Assembly: GCA_947492105.1 (NCBI GenBank)
Contig: CANLMN010000016.1
Location: 37,536-101,535 of the forward strand
Direction: 5' to 3'
Source of the DNA: an uncultured Aquimarina sp.
GTDB taxonomy: Bacteria > Bacteroidota > Bacteroidia > Flavobacteriales > Flavobacteriaceae
Length of the DNA: 64,000 nucleotides
The position numbers and the translations under genes are program-made. The notes beneath the pieces are model-generated. The model ran no database searches, had not been told where the DNA came from, and saw only the letters and a program-made list of their open reading frames with translations. Each line of letters starts with the position of its first letter. Position 1 is the first letter of the stretch. Positions 8,991 through 18,314 of this stretch are shown here, in pieces.

Positions 8991-11015
8991 TTAATACCGT
9001 TTCCTTTCCAAAGTATTCCCTTTCTCATCATAAACCTTCCATATTCCTACTTGTCGGTCTTTTTTGTAGCGTCCCTTGATATTGATTGCGCCATTAGGAT
9101 AGTATTTTCGATAAACACCATGCTTCATTCCTTTTTTGAGAGGAACACTTATTTTTAAGCTTCCATCCTTGTAAGTTTCTGTATACCTTTTTGCATTCAG
9201 ATCATCAGGTGTGATATCTTGAATTTTTATCAATTCCTCTTCGTCTACCATTTTTAGCAACAGAATATTACTAGTTTCTGGGACTTCGGGAGGAGTTAAT
9301 TCTGGACCGAATTTTGCTTTTAGCAAAGTCTCAGGACGGTCAGTAAACTGTAGTGTTTGTGAAAAAGTTTTAGGGTCTCTGTACGCAGCAGCAAGTTTGC
9401 TTTCAAAAATAGCACCTGATGCGATGAGTTGTAATCCTATTTGCGAAAAACAAGTAATGTATTTTTTGTTTTTTTGGAGTTGTAGTCGGGTATCAGCACT
9501 GACCATGCTACTCATGTTTTTATGGAATAGAGGCATGTTGATATAGGCAAATAAGTTTGATTTGCTGTCAAAATGGTCAGAGAATTCTTGGAACTCCTCA
9601 GAACTGTCCAGTGTATTTTTGGTCTCGTAATCGTTGATAAAGTTTTTTAACGTTTGTGGATGATTACTAAATATCACATAATCATCAATGATAATGAAAT
9701 AAGGTTTTTCTAAGTCTTTGAAAAATTTGCCTAAGAGAAGTCTAAAAAACCCCTTGATTGCCATAAAATTAATTTGGTAACCGCGATACGTCACTTGTCT
9801 AAATTTGACTGGTGTTTTCTTTTTTATCTGTTTCAGAACGATATGCAACTGTTCTTTGGCATCATCTCCATCTTTTGCTTTGAGAATAATAGCAAACTCA
9901 TTCTTTTGACCGAGTTTAGTGGGTTGTAATTGCAAAAATGCAATTTCGTCATCCATCCAATCGATAAACTGTTCTTTTAAATCTATATTCAAGAACTTTT
10001 CTGTTTTAGAAATATTTGCTTGATATGATTTGAACTCTTCTGGTTTTTGTTTCTTTAGTTCTTGAAAATTATCATAGAATCGCTCAAAACTATCAAAACC
10101 TAAACTAAGATAGAACGCTGTGCGTTGTGGGGCTATACTAGCAATCGTATGTTTACCTAATCCAGATTTTTGTAATGCTTCTATATAAGTTTGATGTGTA
10201 TCATTAAAGTTGGTGTAGCCATCTGCTAGTATTCGCTCGTTTTCTAAATCAAAACTAAAACCAGAATACCAGAGGTTATTACTGATGTAGCTAATAGATT
10301 CATTTGGTGTGTCGATATAACATTTTGCAAAATCATCTAGATATTGTTGCTGTATATATAGACGAAACATATCATCATGACCAACTTTTTTGAATATATC
10401 GAGATAGTGTTGGTCTCGACCGATCACTGGTTCCTGATATTCATTTATTGCAGCTTCGGTAAGCGAGGCGGTATAAGAAGCTACTAATAGATTTTCTAAA
10501 ATAGTAATAGATAAGGTCTCTTTACTTTTTTTGTCTAGTAATTCTATGATTTCATGATTCTTATGGGTTCTTCTACTAAAACTATAATCTTTACTGAGTA
10601 CTTTGTCTAGATAATCTTTGAGCTGCGTAAACTTAGAAATTTTTTGTAAATCAACAACAAACAAAAAATCATAGTCATTATTCTTGTACATATGTGCAGA
10701 AACCAATAACGATCTAGATCCAAGAAGTTTGAGTAATTTTTGGTTTTCTTGGAATAGCGTATCTAGTGTATTTGCATTTTCTGTTAATTCCGAGAAATAA
10801 GTGTTTTTTTTGAGATGTCCCCAGATGGTATTGGTACGTATTTTTTCCCAAGTGGAGATAGGTTTTTCTGTTTCTAGGAAAAAAATTGCATTTGATGGGA
10901 TGACATAAATTGGACGCAAATTTTTGGTCGGAGACACTATAAAAGTATAAAAAATATAGCATAATATTCCGACAGATAATGTACCTACTAAAAATTTGAT
11001 GAGCTTTTTATTCAT
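8991..11015 (-). CDS. membrane-anchored DUF3352-like protein with MORN/YwqK-like tail
   Basis: Role unknown. One N-terminal transmembrane segment (residues 6-28) is followed by a large periplasmic part starting at IYVIPSNAIFFLETEKP, the pattern of proteins annotated DUF3352 in Flavobacteriia (from memory). The last 70 residues (about 605-670) are repeats of the type YKDGSLKISVPLKKGMKHG and YYPNGAINIKGRYKKDRQVG, matching MORN-like YwqK repeats, which occur in many Bacteroidota envelope proteins. It stands alone on its strand. The start is the ATG directly before the transmembrane segment. Confidence 0.75.
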   Translation of the reverse strand: MNKKLIKFLVGTLSVGILCYIFYTFIVSPTKNLRPIYVIPSNAIFFLETEKPISTWEKIRTNTIWGHLKKNTYFSELTENANTLDTLFQENQKLLKLLGSRSLLVSAHMYKNNDYDFLFVVDLQKISKFTQLKDYLDKVLSKDYSFSRRTHKNHEIIELLDKKSKETLSITILENLLVASYTASLTEAAINEYQEPVIGRDQHYLDIFKKVGHDDMFRLYIQQQYLDDFAKCYIDTPNESISYISNNLWYSGFSFDLENERILADGYTNFNDTHQTYIEALQKSGLGKHTIASIAPQRTAFYLSLGFDSFERFYDNFQELKKQKPEEFKSYQANISKTEKFLNIDLKEQFIDWMDDEIAFLQLQPTKLGQKNEFAIILKAKDGDDAKEQLHIVLKQIKKKTPVKFRQVTYRGYQINFMAIKGFFRLLLGKFFKDLEKPYFIIIDDYVIFSNHPQTLKNFINDYETKNTLDSSEEFQEFSDHFDSKSNLFAYINMPLFHKNMSSMVSADTRLQLQKNKKYITCFSQIGLQLIASGAIFESKLAAAYRDPKTFSQTLQFTDRPETLLKAKFGPELTPPEVPETSNILLLKMVDEEELIKIQDITPDDLNAKRYTETYKDGSLKISVPLKKGMKHGVYRKYYPNGAINIKGRYKKDRQVGIWKVYDEKGNTLERKRY

Positions 11016-11268
11016 GAGCGTTTAGGATTAATTTGGTGGTCATTTTTATAGGTATTTTTTTAGCTAAAATCTCTGTAATCCTTTATGAATAAGGAAATAC
11101 GGTTTAGCCGTACATTTATTATTGTGTATAACTTTTTGTAAAAAAACATACAATTTCATGAGGTTTTGAAGCGTTAAAAATTGTAATTTATCTAAAATTT
11201 CTTTGATTTACTATTATTATTTATAGGAACATTAAGGTGATTTGTTTAACCAACAAAATTAGCTTCAG

Positions 11269-12504
11269 ATGAGAACTGCTTTAACACCATTGGCATTTAT
11301 ATTGCTTTTCATTAATCTAAATGCACAGGAGGATTTGACTAAAGATAACGCGAATAGTGTTATTACAAAATGTCTTAAATCTATCGCCGAAAACGATGCA
11401 AGTGATAGTGCATACTTAGAATTAGCAGAGGCCTATTATTTGCTGGGCGAAATGAAGAATGCTGCAAAATGGTATAAATACGGCTTGGTTTTTCAAGAAT
11501 TCAAATCACCAAGATATTATAAAAATTATGCCAATGCTCTAGAAGCCATAAACGAAGATGTCAAGGCTGTGGAAATGTATAAAAAAGCAGAAAGTTTGAA
11601 GGATGAATTGGCTATTCCTAAATTATATACGGTAGATAATGCGTATAAAGTGACTCCATTGAAAATTAATTCAGAACAAATGGATTTTGCTCCTTCATTC
11701 TATGGAGGTAATTTGGTTTTTTCGTCAGCTCGAATGGATACGGGTGGGGTCAAAAATAGTATTGATCGTTGGACAGGAGAACCATACAAAAATTTGTATC
11801 ATGTGCCTGTCACTGATAAAGGTATGAAGGATAAAGAAATCTCCCAATTTAGTATAGAAGGGAGTAAAGCACTACACGGTTCTACAACCGTTTTTTCTAA
11901 GGATAAGAAGACGGTTTATTTTACAAAAGAAATCTATTCAGATCGAAAAAGAGGAGGTAACAAATCATTGTTCAAAATTTATCAGGCACGATTAGAGAAC
12001 GGTAAATGGAAAAATGTTGTCGAATTACCTTTCAATACAGACCACTATTCATCTGCACATCCAGCATTGTCACCAGACGGGAAAGTATTGTATTTCGTTT
12101 CTGATAGAGTCGGGTCTTATGGAGTTTCGGACATTTGGCAGGTAAAAGTGTTTGATAATGGCAAAAGTTTTGGTTTGCCAGAGAAATTAGGTCCTAATAT
12201 CAATACCAAAGGCAAAGACTCTTTTCCATTTGTAAGTGCTAGTGGTAAGCTGTATTTTTCTTCTGATGGACATCAAGGACATGGAGGGATGGATGTGTTT
12301 GTGGCAGATATAACTAATACGCCTATTGATAAGGTACAGATAAAGAATCTAGGTAAACCAATCAATAGTGCAGCAGATGATATCACATTTATTATCAATG
12401 AAAACACAAAAAAAGGATACTTTTCTTCAAATAGAAAAGAAGGTGCAGGAAGAGATGATATTTATGGTTTTCTAGAAATCAAATCAGAAGTGGCTGTAGA
12501 ATAA
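11269..12504 (+). CDS. secreted TPR plus PD40 beta-propeller protein, lacking an OmpA domain
   Basis: A signal peptide (cleavage after about residue 19, LNAQE) is followed by TPR-like helices at about 35-115 and WD40-like PD40 repeats over 135-400, with FVFSSAR-, YFVSDRVG-, YFSSDGHQGHGGMDVF- and YFSSNRKEGAGRDDIYGF-type blades. Bacteroidota proteins with this start normally continue into a carboxypeptidase-regulatory-like domain and a peptidoglycan-binding OmpA domain (as in PorE-type T9SS components). This one stops after the propeller, and no OmpA-like sequence follows. It is either a short natural variant or a truncated copy. Function is not known. Confidence 0.78.
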   Translation: MRTALTPLAFILLFINLNAQEDLTKDNANSVITKCLKSIAENDASDSAYLELAEAYYLLGEMKNAAKWYKYGLVFQEFKSPRYYKNYANALEAINEDVKAVEMYKKAESLKDELAIPKLYTVDNAYKVTPLKINSEQMDFAPSFYGGNLVFSSARMDTGGVKNSIDRWTGEPYKNLYHVPVTDKGMKDKEISQFSIEGSKALHGSTTVFSKDKKTVYFTKEIYSDRKRGGNKSLFKIYQARLENGKWKNVVELPFNTDHYSSAHPALSPDGKVLYFVSDRVGSYGVSDIWQVKVFDNGKSFGLPEKLGPNINTKGKDSFPFVSASGKLYFSSDGHQGHGGMDVFVADITNTPIDKVQIKNLGKPINSAADDITFIINENTKKGYFSSNRKEGAGRDDIYGFLEIKSEVAVE

Positions 12505-12752
12505 ACACCACTGTTGATAACCTATGCCGTTTTTGAAAATAAAAAATATAAAAAGAATATCGTCATGCGGCTACAGAATACTCAGGGTTGGTTGTAATGG
12601 AGTGTGTTGTTATAGTGTTGGTTATGATTGATGTAGCTTCAGGAAGATGATGGGGGTAGCGCGTTGAGATATTTTTAAAAATAAAATTTATAAAAGTTTT
12701 AGAAGACTTCTCTTAAAATAAAAGCAGTAAAGATTTATCTTCGTAGTTAAGT
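12505..12752. other. intergenic, nothing recognised
   Basis: No reading frame, repeat copy or terminator with a T-tract was seen before the hairpin that precedes bshC. Confidence 0.5.
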
Positions 12753-12795
12753 TGTCCGGGAAATTTGTTGTACATCCAATATAATTTTTCGGACA
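12753..12795 (+). promoter_or_regulatory. stable hairpin in the bshC leader
   Basis: Arms 12753-12765 and 12783-12795 can form a 13-bp stem (TGTCCG with CGGACA, then seven more pairs including two G-T) around a 17-base loop. It ends 48 bases before the preferred bshC start and has no good T-tract. A regulatory role is inferred from position only. Confidence 0.4.
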
Positions 12796-12843
12796 GCTTT
12801 TACCATGTACTTTACAGAGTTCATTAAAAAAAGCACTACGATT

Positions 12844-14445
12844 ATGTACAAACATGCGATAGCATTTCGTGATACTACATATTTTTCTTCATTAATTTGT
12901 GATTACCTTGATAACAAAGCTCATTTGACATCTTTTTATCATAGATACCCGAATTTAGAAAATTTTGAACAGCAGTTACAAGAAAAAAAAGAAAACTATC
13001 CCGATCACCATAGAGAGACACTAGTTGCTACGTTAAAGTTGCAATATGATGGATTGGATACTTCAGAATTGACTCATCAGAACATTGAATTACTCCAGCA
13101 TGATACGACATTTACGATTACTACAGGACATCAATTAAACCTGTTTACAGGGCCATTGTATTTTTTGTATAAGATAATATCAACGATTAATCTTACAGAA
13201 AAACTCAAAAAAACATATCCTAAATATGATTTTGTGCCCATATATTGGATGGCAACAGAAGATCATGACTTTGAAGAAATCAATTATTTTAATTTTGAAG
13301 GAAAAAAAATTCAGTGGAATCACCCTGATGGGGGAGCGGTAGGTGATTTGGATACAAAAGGTTTGGATCAAGTTTTTGAGGTGTTAGAAGTAGCTTTTGG
13401 ATCAGGAATTAATGCGACAAAACTCAAAAAAATATTTCGAGAAGCCTACTTGGAGCATGAGAATTTGGCTGATGCAACGCGTCATTTGGCAAATGCATTA
13501 TTTCGATCCTATGGATTGGTCATTGTTGATGCGCATACATCAGCACAAAAAAAATTGTTTGTTCCGTATATGGAACAAGAGCTATTACAACAAATAGCTC
13601 ATCAAGAGGTGATCCCGCAGACAGAAGCTCTAAAAGAACACGGGTATCCAGTACAAGTAAACCCGCGAGAGATCAACTTGTTCTATTTGCAAAACGGTTC
13701 TCGCAAACGTATTGTATACAAAGAAAATCGTTTTGTTGTTCACGAAACTGCCATTACATGGGATAAAGAAGAGATACTACAACACTTATATGAAAATCCT
13801 GAGTGTTTTAGCCCCAATGTAATTATGCGTCCGCTGTACCAAGAAGTATTATTGCCAAATCTTTGCTACATAGGAGGTGGGGGAGAATTGGCCTATTGGT
13901 TTGAACTAAAAAACTATTTTGATAAAGTCAAAGTAACCTTTCCTATGTTATTGTTGCGTAACTCCGCACTATTGTTTTCAGAAAAACAAGCAAAAAAGCT
14001 GAAAAGGTTGGATGTAGAGGTAGCAGAACTATTTTTGAAATCTCATGAATTCATTAATCACAAAGTACGACAGATTTCGAATATTCCAATTGATTTTGAA
14101 GAGCAAAAAAAACACTTAAAAAGACAGTTCGAATCAATGTATGAAGTGGCAAAAATCACAGATTCCAGTTTTGAAGGAGCGGTAAAAGCTCAGGAGATAA
14201 AGCAGCTAAAAGGATTAGATGTGCTAGAAAAAAGACTTCTCAAAGCCCAAAAAAGAAAACTGAGTGACCAAATAGCACGTTTGACAACGTTGCAAAATGA
14301 GCTTTTTCCTAACAAAAGTTTACAGGAGCGTAACCGTAATTTTTCGGAATTATATTTAGAATACGGTGAAAAACTTATTACAACGCTCAAAAATACTCTG
14401 GATCCCTTGTCTGGAGATTTTACAGTATTGGTATTTGATAATTGA
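12844..14445 (+). CDS. bshC: bacillithiol biosynthesis cysteine-adding enzyme
   Basis: Last enzyme of bacillithiol synthesis, joining cysteine to GlcN-malate. Family features visible include TGHQLNLFTGPLYFLYKI, the putative nucleotide-binding segment, then PIYWMATEDHDFEEI, LREINLFYL-type sequence and GGGGELAYWFELK. A coiled coil follows in the C-terminal third. The ATG at 12844 is preferred over 12805 because homologues begin close to the FRDTTYFSSLICDYLD segment. bshA and bshB are not in the window, which is usual for Bacteroidota where bsh genes are scattered. A hairpin precedes the gene. Confidence 0.92.
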   Translation: MYKHAIAFRDTTYFSSLICDYLDNKAHLTSFYHRYPNLENFEQQLQEKKENYPDHHRETLVATLKLQYDGLDTSELTHQNIELLQHDTTFTITTGHQLNLFTGPLYFLYKIISTINLTEKLKKTYPKYDFVPIYWMATEDHDFEEINYFNFEGKKIQWNHPDGGAVGDLDTKGLDQVFEVLEVAFGSGINATKLKKIFREAYLEHENLADATRHLANALFRSYGLVIVDAHTSAQKKLFVPYMEQELLQQIAHQEVIPQTEALKEHGYPVQVNPREINLFYLQNGSRKRIVYKENRFVVHETAITWDKEEILQHLYENPECFSPNVIMRPLYQEVLLPNLCYIGGGGELAYWFELKNYFDKVKVTFPMLLLRNSALLFSEKQAKKLKRLDVEVAELFLKSHEFINHKVRQISNIPIDFEEQKKHLKRQFESMYEVAKITDSSFEGAVKAQEIKQLKGLDVLEKRLLKAQKRKLSDQIARLTTLQNELFPNKSLQERNRNFSELYLEYGEKLITTLKNTLDPLSGDFTVLVFDN

Positions 14446-14563
14446 ATATTCGTGTTTCTTTATTTATGGTTTGCGGTATGTGATGAGGCATTTAAAAACT
14501 TAAATTAATAACAGAAAGACTATCTTTTTTTGAGTAGCACTCTGAAGAGGAATAACAGGTTTT

Positions 14564-14737
14564 ATACTAATTTAGGCGTGTAAATTAGTATTAATGAGAC
14601 TGTTTTTTTTTTTTTTTTTATGTAAAAAAACAACGTAATGCTATTGTATAGCCTTAGCTATGGCATATATGAATAAGGTATTTAGTAAAAAAAAAAGGAC
14701 AAGTCGGTATATGACATTATAGTGCTAATTTGGTGTT
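14564..14737 (+). repeat. interspersed repeat family A, copy A1
   Basis: Non-coding element of about 174 bp. Its left end is a perfect 11-bp hairpin (ATACTAATTTA at 14564-14574, TAAATTAGTAT at 14581-14591), the centre carries TATAGCCTTAGCTATGG, and the right end is GCTAATTTGGTGT. It matches copy A2 over its length and A3 in reverse complement. A run of 17 T at 14603-14619 lies inside. Confidence 0.8.
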
Positions 14738-14943
14738 AGTTTGTGATGCCAAATTGGTATTTATGGCTAGTTTAGTGCAATAGGATTAAATAGCTATTAT
14801 TTTAATGATTACAGAGAATTAATACAATATATACAAATAGAACTCGTTATCCTTATTCCCAAATTGATATGCACTTAACCTACATATTGTAAGGTCTTTG
14901 AGAAAAGACCTTACAAAGTGCATAACATACACAGATATACAGG
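14738..14943. other. leader of the ThuA-like gene
   Basis: AT-rich. It contains an imperfect hairpin around 14890-14915 (AAGGTCTTT, then AAAGACCTT) 25 bases before the start codon, with no T-tract. Together with copy A1 this accounts for the gap after bshC. Confidence 0.45.
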
Positions 14944-16419
14944 ATGAAAAATTTTCTATTAGGAATATGTATTATACTTTTGATACTACATCAAGAAGTT
15001 TTTGCACAAGATAAAGTCCTAGTGTATTATGAAACCAATGGGTTTAGACACAAATCTATTGATGAAGGTATAGACATGATCAAAGCTTTGGGTAAAAGTA
15101 ATGGTTTGTGGACTACAGACACCTCTGATAAATCTTCTGTCTTTAATAAGAAAAATTTGACAAAGTACAACGCCGTTATCTGGTGTAATACCAGTGGTAA
15201 TGGGTTGCTCAATGACAAAGAAAGAGCCGCTTTTGAAGCTTATATCCAAAATGGAGGCGGTTTTGTAGGGATACATGCAGCGACCGATACATATCGAGAT
15301 GGTAGTTGGCCTTTTTATAATGAATTGGTTGGTGCTATTATAAGAACAAATCCTAATCATACAAAGAATAATTATAAAGGGACCATGAAGGTCAATGCCC
15401 CTAACCATCAAACAGTTGCTTTTCTGGATGGAAAAGCATGGGACAAAAAAGAAGAATATTACTATTGGAAAGGTAATGGAGGTAAACTCTATGATTCGAA
15501 TCAAGTAGTTCTGACGGTAGGTAAAACAGGAGATAACTCGTATGATGAGTCTAGACCAATCTCTTGGTACAAGGAGTTTATGGGAGGGCGTTCTTTTTAT
15601 ACAGCCTTGGGACACAACGAAGGAGATTATAAGAATGATACTAAGTTCCGAAGACATATAGAAGAAGCGATCAAATGGACTGGAGATTTTTCTAAAACTA
15701 CACCTATACCAGAAGAACAAGAGGTACAGCTGTTAGAGAATGGTTCCTATTTAGTTAAAAACCCAGAATTAAATGAAGTACTCACTTCTAGTATGCAATC
15801 AGGTAACAATGCAGCTATGGAAGTGTATACAGGAGAAGCTGTGCAACGCTGGGATTTTACACATTTGGGTACAAATATCTATACGATACGAAATGTAGAT
15901 ACAAATAGGTATTTAGAAATACCTGAAGCAGAATGTACAACGGGCGCAAATATTGCTACTTGGACAAGTGCAAACTCAAACCATCAAAAATTCAAATTGT
16001 CTAAAGTAGATGGTGTGTATTTTTTGAGACCGCAACATTGTTTACAAACAGCAGTGGATAGAAGTAGAGGAGCAGCAGGTGCAAATGTGCAATTATGGAC
16101 GTATGATGAGGGTGCAAATAAAAATAAGAATCAAAAATGGGAAATTTTAAGTGCTAATACGACACTTACAGTACCCGGTTTTACTAAAGAAGTTCAGAAT
16201 ATTGCGGTTTTTCCTAATCCAGTAAAAACATTTTTTAGTATTGCTGGTCTGATTCAAGAAACAGATGTTCAGATTGTAGACTTGTCAGGAAAAGTGGTTT
16301 TGCAACAGCGTGTAAATTCGGTAAATGGTATTGTGAATATCTCCAGTTTGCATGAAGGGATCTATTTTTTGAAATCCATCGACAAATCATTTAAAACACA
16401 ACGTTTGATCAAACTTTGA
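14944..16419 (+). CDS. T9SS-exported ThuA-like protein with ricin-type beta-trefoil
   Basis: Signal peptide (residues 1-21, FAQDK cleavage). Residues 22-245 form a ThuA-like (trehalose utilisation, class I amidotransferase-like) domain with VLVYYETNGFRHKSI, GGGFVGIHAATDT and FYTALGHNEGDY. Residues about 262-400 are a ricin B-type carbohydrate-binding trefoil (QRWDFTHLG, NSNHQKFKL and NKNQKWEIL are the QxW repeats). The last 75 residues are a T9SS type A sorting domain starting IAVFPNPV and ending TQRLIKL. It is therefore secreted through the outer membrane and probably cell-surface bound. Sugar-active function is inferred from the domain set. It stands alone. Confidence 0.9.
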   Translation: MKNFLLGICIILLILHQEVFAQDKVLVYYETNGFRHKSIDEGIDMIKALGKSNGLWTTDTSDKSSVFNKKNLTKYNAVIWCNTSGNGLLNDKERAAFEAYIQNGGGFVGIHAATDTYRDGSWPFYNELVGAIIRTNPNHTKNNYKGTMKVNAPNHQTVAFLDGKAWDKKEEYYYWKGNGGKLYDSNQVVLTVGKTGDNSYDESRPISWYKEFMGGRSFYTALGHNEGDYKNDTKFRRHIEEAIKWTGDFSKTTPIPEEQEVQLLENGSYLVKNPELNEVLTSSMQSGNNAAMEVYTGEAVQRWDFTHLGTNIYTIRNVDTNRYLEIPEAECTTGANIATWTSANSNHQKFKLSKVDGVYFLRPQHCLQTAVDRSRGAAGANVQLWTYDEGANKNKNQKWEILSANTTLTVPGFTKEVQNIAVFPNPVKTFFSIAGLIQETDVQIVDLSGKVVLQQRVNSVNGIVNISSLHEGIYFLKSIDKSFKTQRLIKL

Positions 16420-16452
16420 TCTTCATTAATCAATTACGTAGGTAGGGGATAT

Positions 16453-16998
16453 CTAAGGAACCAAAAAAGAACTTTTCCAATAATTTTCTTCTAGAGAGTA
16501 TTTTATCTTTGTATGACCCGATTGATTTAGGCGTAGATATTCTATAGTAGTAGGAAGTACTCTTATTGCTGCAAAATGTGGTTGGTCATAATTATATGCA
16601 ACATCTGTTGGGTTTTCAATACTTGTTCCTGGCGCTTGGGTAGTGCAATAATCATTTATAGAAGTTCCTTGTTGTACTTTATGCCATCGTTCTGCCAGAG
16701 TTTCTGGAGTCAAAATTTCTGCAAGACCACTGATGCTTATTTGGATTTGGTGTATAGGGTCATAAAAAAGAACACTGATGTTTGGTGTAGCGGAGATCTC
16801 TTTGAGTTTATTTGAGCGCGCATCGGTATATAGAACTAACGCTAATGTATCTGTAACCTCTCGGAGTACCATTGTTCGTTGTTGTGGCCTTAGGTTAGTA
16901 TCGATAGTGGCTACGGTACAAAATCGAAAAGCATGACCTCTTTCTGAAAGGCCTTTTTGTAATAACGATTTGATTTCTTCAAAAATAATGGTATTCAT
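16453..16998 (-). CDS. pyridoxamine 5'-phosphate oxidase-related flavin-binding protein
   Basis: Split beta-barrel of the PNPOx superfamily, about 181 residues. Sequence features are RGHAFRFCTVATID near the N-terminus, PQQRTMVLREV (FMN-phosphate contact region in relatives), LYTDARSNKLKEI, and a C-terminal TTIEYLRL stretch. True PdxH keeps a C-terminal RxPxRxEFW-type signature, which is absent, so this is one of the related FMN-binding proteins whose substrate is unknown. The ATG at 16998 is preferred over 17025 because the conserved helix begins there. It converges with the ThuA-like gene and is monocistronic. Confidence 0.85.
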   Translation of the reverse strand: MNTIIFEEIKSLLQKGLSERGHAFRFCTVATIDTNLRPQQRTMVLREVTDTLALVLYTDARSNKLKEISATPNISVLFYDPIHQIQISISGLAEILTPETLAERWHKVQQGTSINDYCTTQAPGTSIENPTDVAYNYDQPHFAAIRVLPTTIEYLRLNQSGHTKIKYSLEENYWKSSFLVP

Positions 16999-17130
16999 AC
17001 TACTGATTGATGAGGGAATGATCACAAATGTATAAACAAAAAAATCAAAAAAGGTGATAAATTGCTATGTTATTGAGTGTTTTTTTGAATATAGTTGTAT
17101 TTTAAAATTTACAAGAGCACGCCGAACTTA

Positions 17131-17294
17131 TAATACTAATTTGGGTATACAAATTCGTATTAATGACACTGTTATTTTTTTATGTAAAAACACCGTGATG
17201 CTATTGCATAGCCTTAGCTACGGAATATATGAATAAGGCATTTAGATGGAAAAAGAACAAGGAGATATGCGACATTATATAGCTAATTTGGTGT
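17131..17294 (+). repeat. interspersed repeat family A, copy A2
   Basis: About 164 bp. The left-end hairpin has arms 17133-17143 and 17150-17160 (10 of 11 pairs). The core GCATAGCCTTAGCTACGG is near 17205-17222, and the right end is ATATAGCTAATTTGGTGT. It is the best full-length copy for defining the family. It lies upstream of the PNPOx-like gene and of the 163-residue gene. Confidence 0.82.
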
Positions 17295-17459
17295 AGAACA
17301 CTGCTGAAAGCTGCGAATTTTCTTGTGATAGCATGAAAAATCATACTTGATTCCTCATGCTAAGAGAATTATTAGTTGGACTTTTCCTAAATTATATAAT
17401 GGAGCATATTTTTACTTTTTTAATTAACACATGCTCTTAGTGTCATTAAAACTTAAATT

Positions 17460-17951
17460 ATGAGACGCATTATATTTCTTACATTATTTATTGTTTGTTA
17501 CGGAAATAGCAAAGCTCAAAATATAGAAGGTTTATTAGAAAATTTCGATAATTTATACGCATTGTCTCATTCAGAATCTTACTTAGAAAACACCCAAGAA
17601 ATCACGAGGTTTAATTTTGTTAATACTTTAGGGAATTATGTAAGAATGAAAGATGTTGATTCGATATGGTTAAATGATGTTAGTGATTTGATCAGAGCTA
17701 ACCCTGCTATTTTGAATAGTTTTTTAGATTCTAATGACCAGGATTTTGCAGTTTTTATTTTATTATTAGATATCTATGAAATTGAATTGGAAGATGATAC
17801 TGAAAAGTTTATTATAAATGCAATTTATGGCAATACTTTCAATGAACCTCTTTTTGGTAATACGCCACCAGAGGAAATTTTGTATAATATTTGGATTGAA
17901 ACAAGAGAAAGTAGTATAACGAGGATAAAATCAATAGTTGGTATTAATTAG
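17460..17951 (+). CDS. hypothetical secreted protein, 163 residues
   Basis: I do not recognise this protein. It has an N-terminal signal peptide (MRRIIFLTLFIVCYG, cleavage near SKAQN at 17-21). The mature part is acidic and predicted helical, with NPAILNSFLDSNDQDFAVFI in the middle, and there is no T9SS tail or lipobox. It is bracketed by repeats A2 on the left and D1/A4 on the right, so it sits in a repeat-rich spot. No neighbour suggests a function. Confidence 0.65.
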   Translation: MRRIIFLTLFIVCYGNSKAQNIEGLLENFDNLYALSHSESYLENTQEITRFNFVNTLGNYVRMKDVDSIWLNDVSDLIRANPAILNSFLDSNDQDFAVFILLLDIYEIELEDDTEKFIINAIYGNTFNEPLFGNTPPEEILYNIWIETRESSITRIKSIVGIN

Positions 17952-18100
17952 TGAGGTTGTTAAGAATATTGAAAAGATAATAAGTGCAGCATATACTAGA
18001 TTAATGGGAGAATTTAGACAAATTTCTTAGTTATACTATACGCTATAATTCCTCCCAATTCATAGAATGGAAAAATTAGAGACAAGCTACCAATAGCTAT

Positions 18101-18183
18101 GAATAAGTTAAAAAAACAAATATATAAGGAGGAAGGTTTGAAGTAGTGTTCTATATAACGCTAATCAAATACTTCCTCCTTAT
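18101..18183 (+). repeat. repeat family D, copy D1, with long-loop hairpin
   Basis: Contains the perfect 12-bp inverted repeat ATAAGGAGGAAG (18124-18135) / CTTCCTCCTTAT (18172-18183) with a 36-base loop. The left arm and preceding 20 bases recur at 25462-25512 (D2). The AGGAGG motif is not followed by a reading frame. Confidence 0.7.
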
Positions 18184-18228
18184 TGCTTGACTTGATGATG
18201 ATTGTTTTTTTTGTAAAATATCAAAATT

Positions 18229-18314
18229 ACTAAGGCTATGCAATAGAACCACAGTGTTTTTGCATGAATGAACACTAGCGTCTTTAAAACGAATTTACAT
18301 ACCTTAATTGGTGT
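18229..18314 (-). repeat. interspersed repeat family A, copy A4 (truncated)
   Basis: Reverse-complement copy of about 86 bp keeping the element's left end, CACCAATTAAGG, the CACTGTGG-like block and the core up to GCATAGCCTTAG. Its terminus is joined directly to the TAA stop of the neighbouring minus-strand gene. Confidence 0.7.

Noticed and set aside
14603-14619. Run of 17 T as a terminator
   Set aside because: It has no stable stem directly upstream and sits inside repeat A1, where other copies have only about 7 T.
15019-15720. 233-residue open frame on the minus strand across the ThuA gene
   Set aside because: It is antisense to a well-supported domain protein, and its sequence is Ile/Phe/Cys-rich with no recognisable motif.
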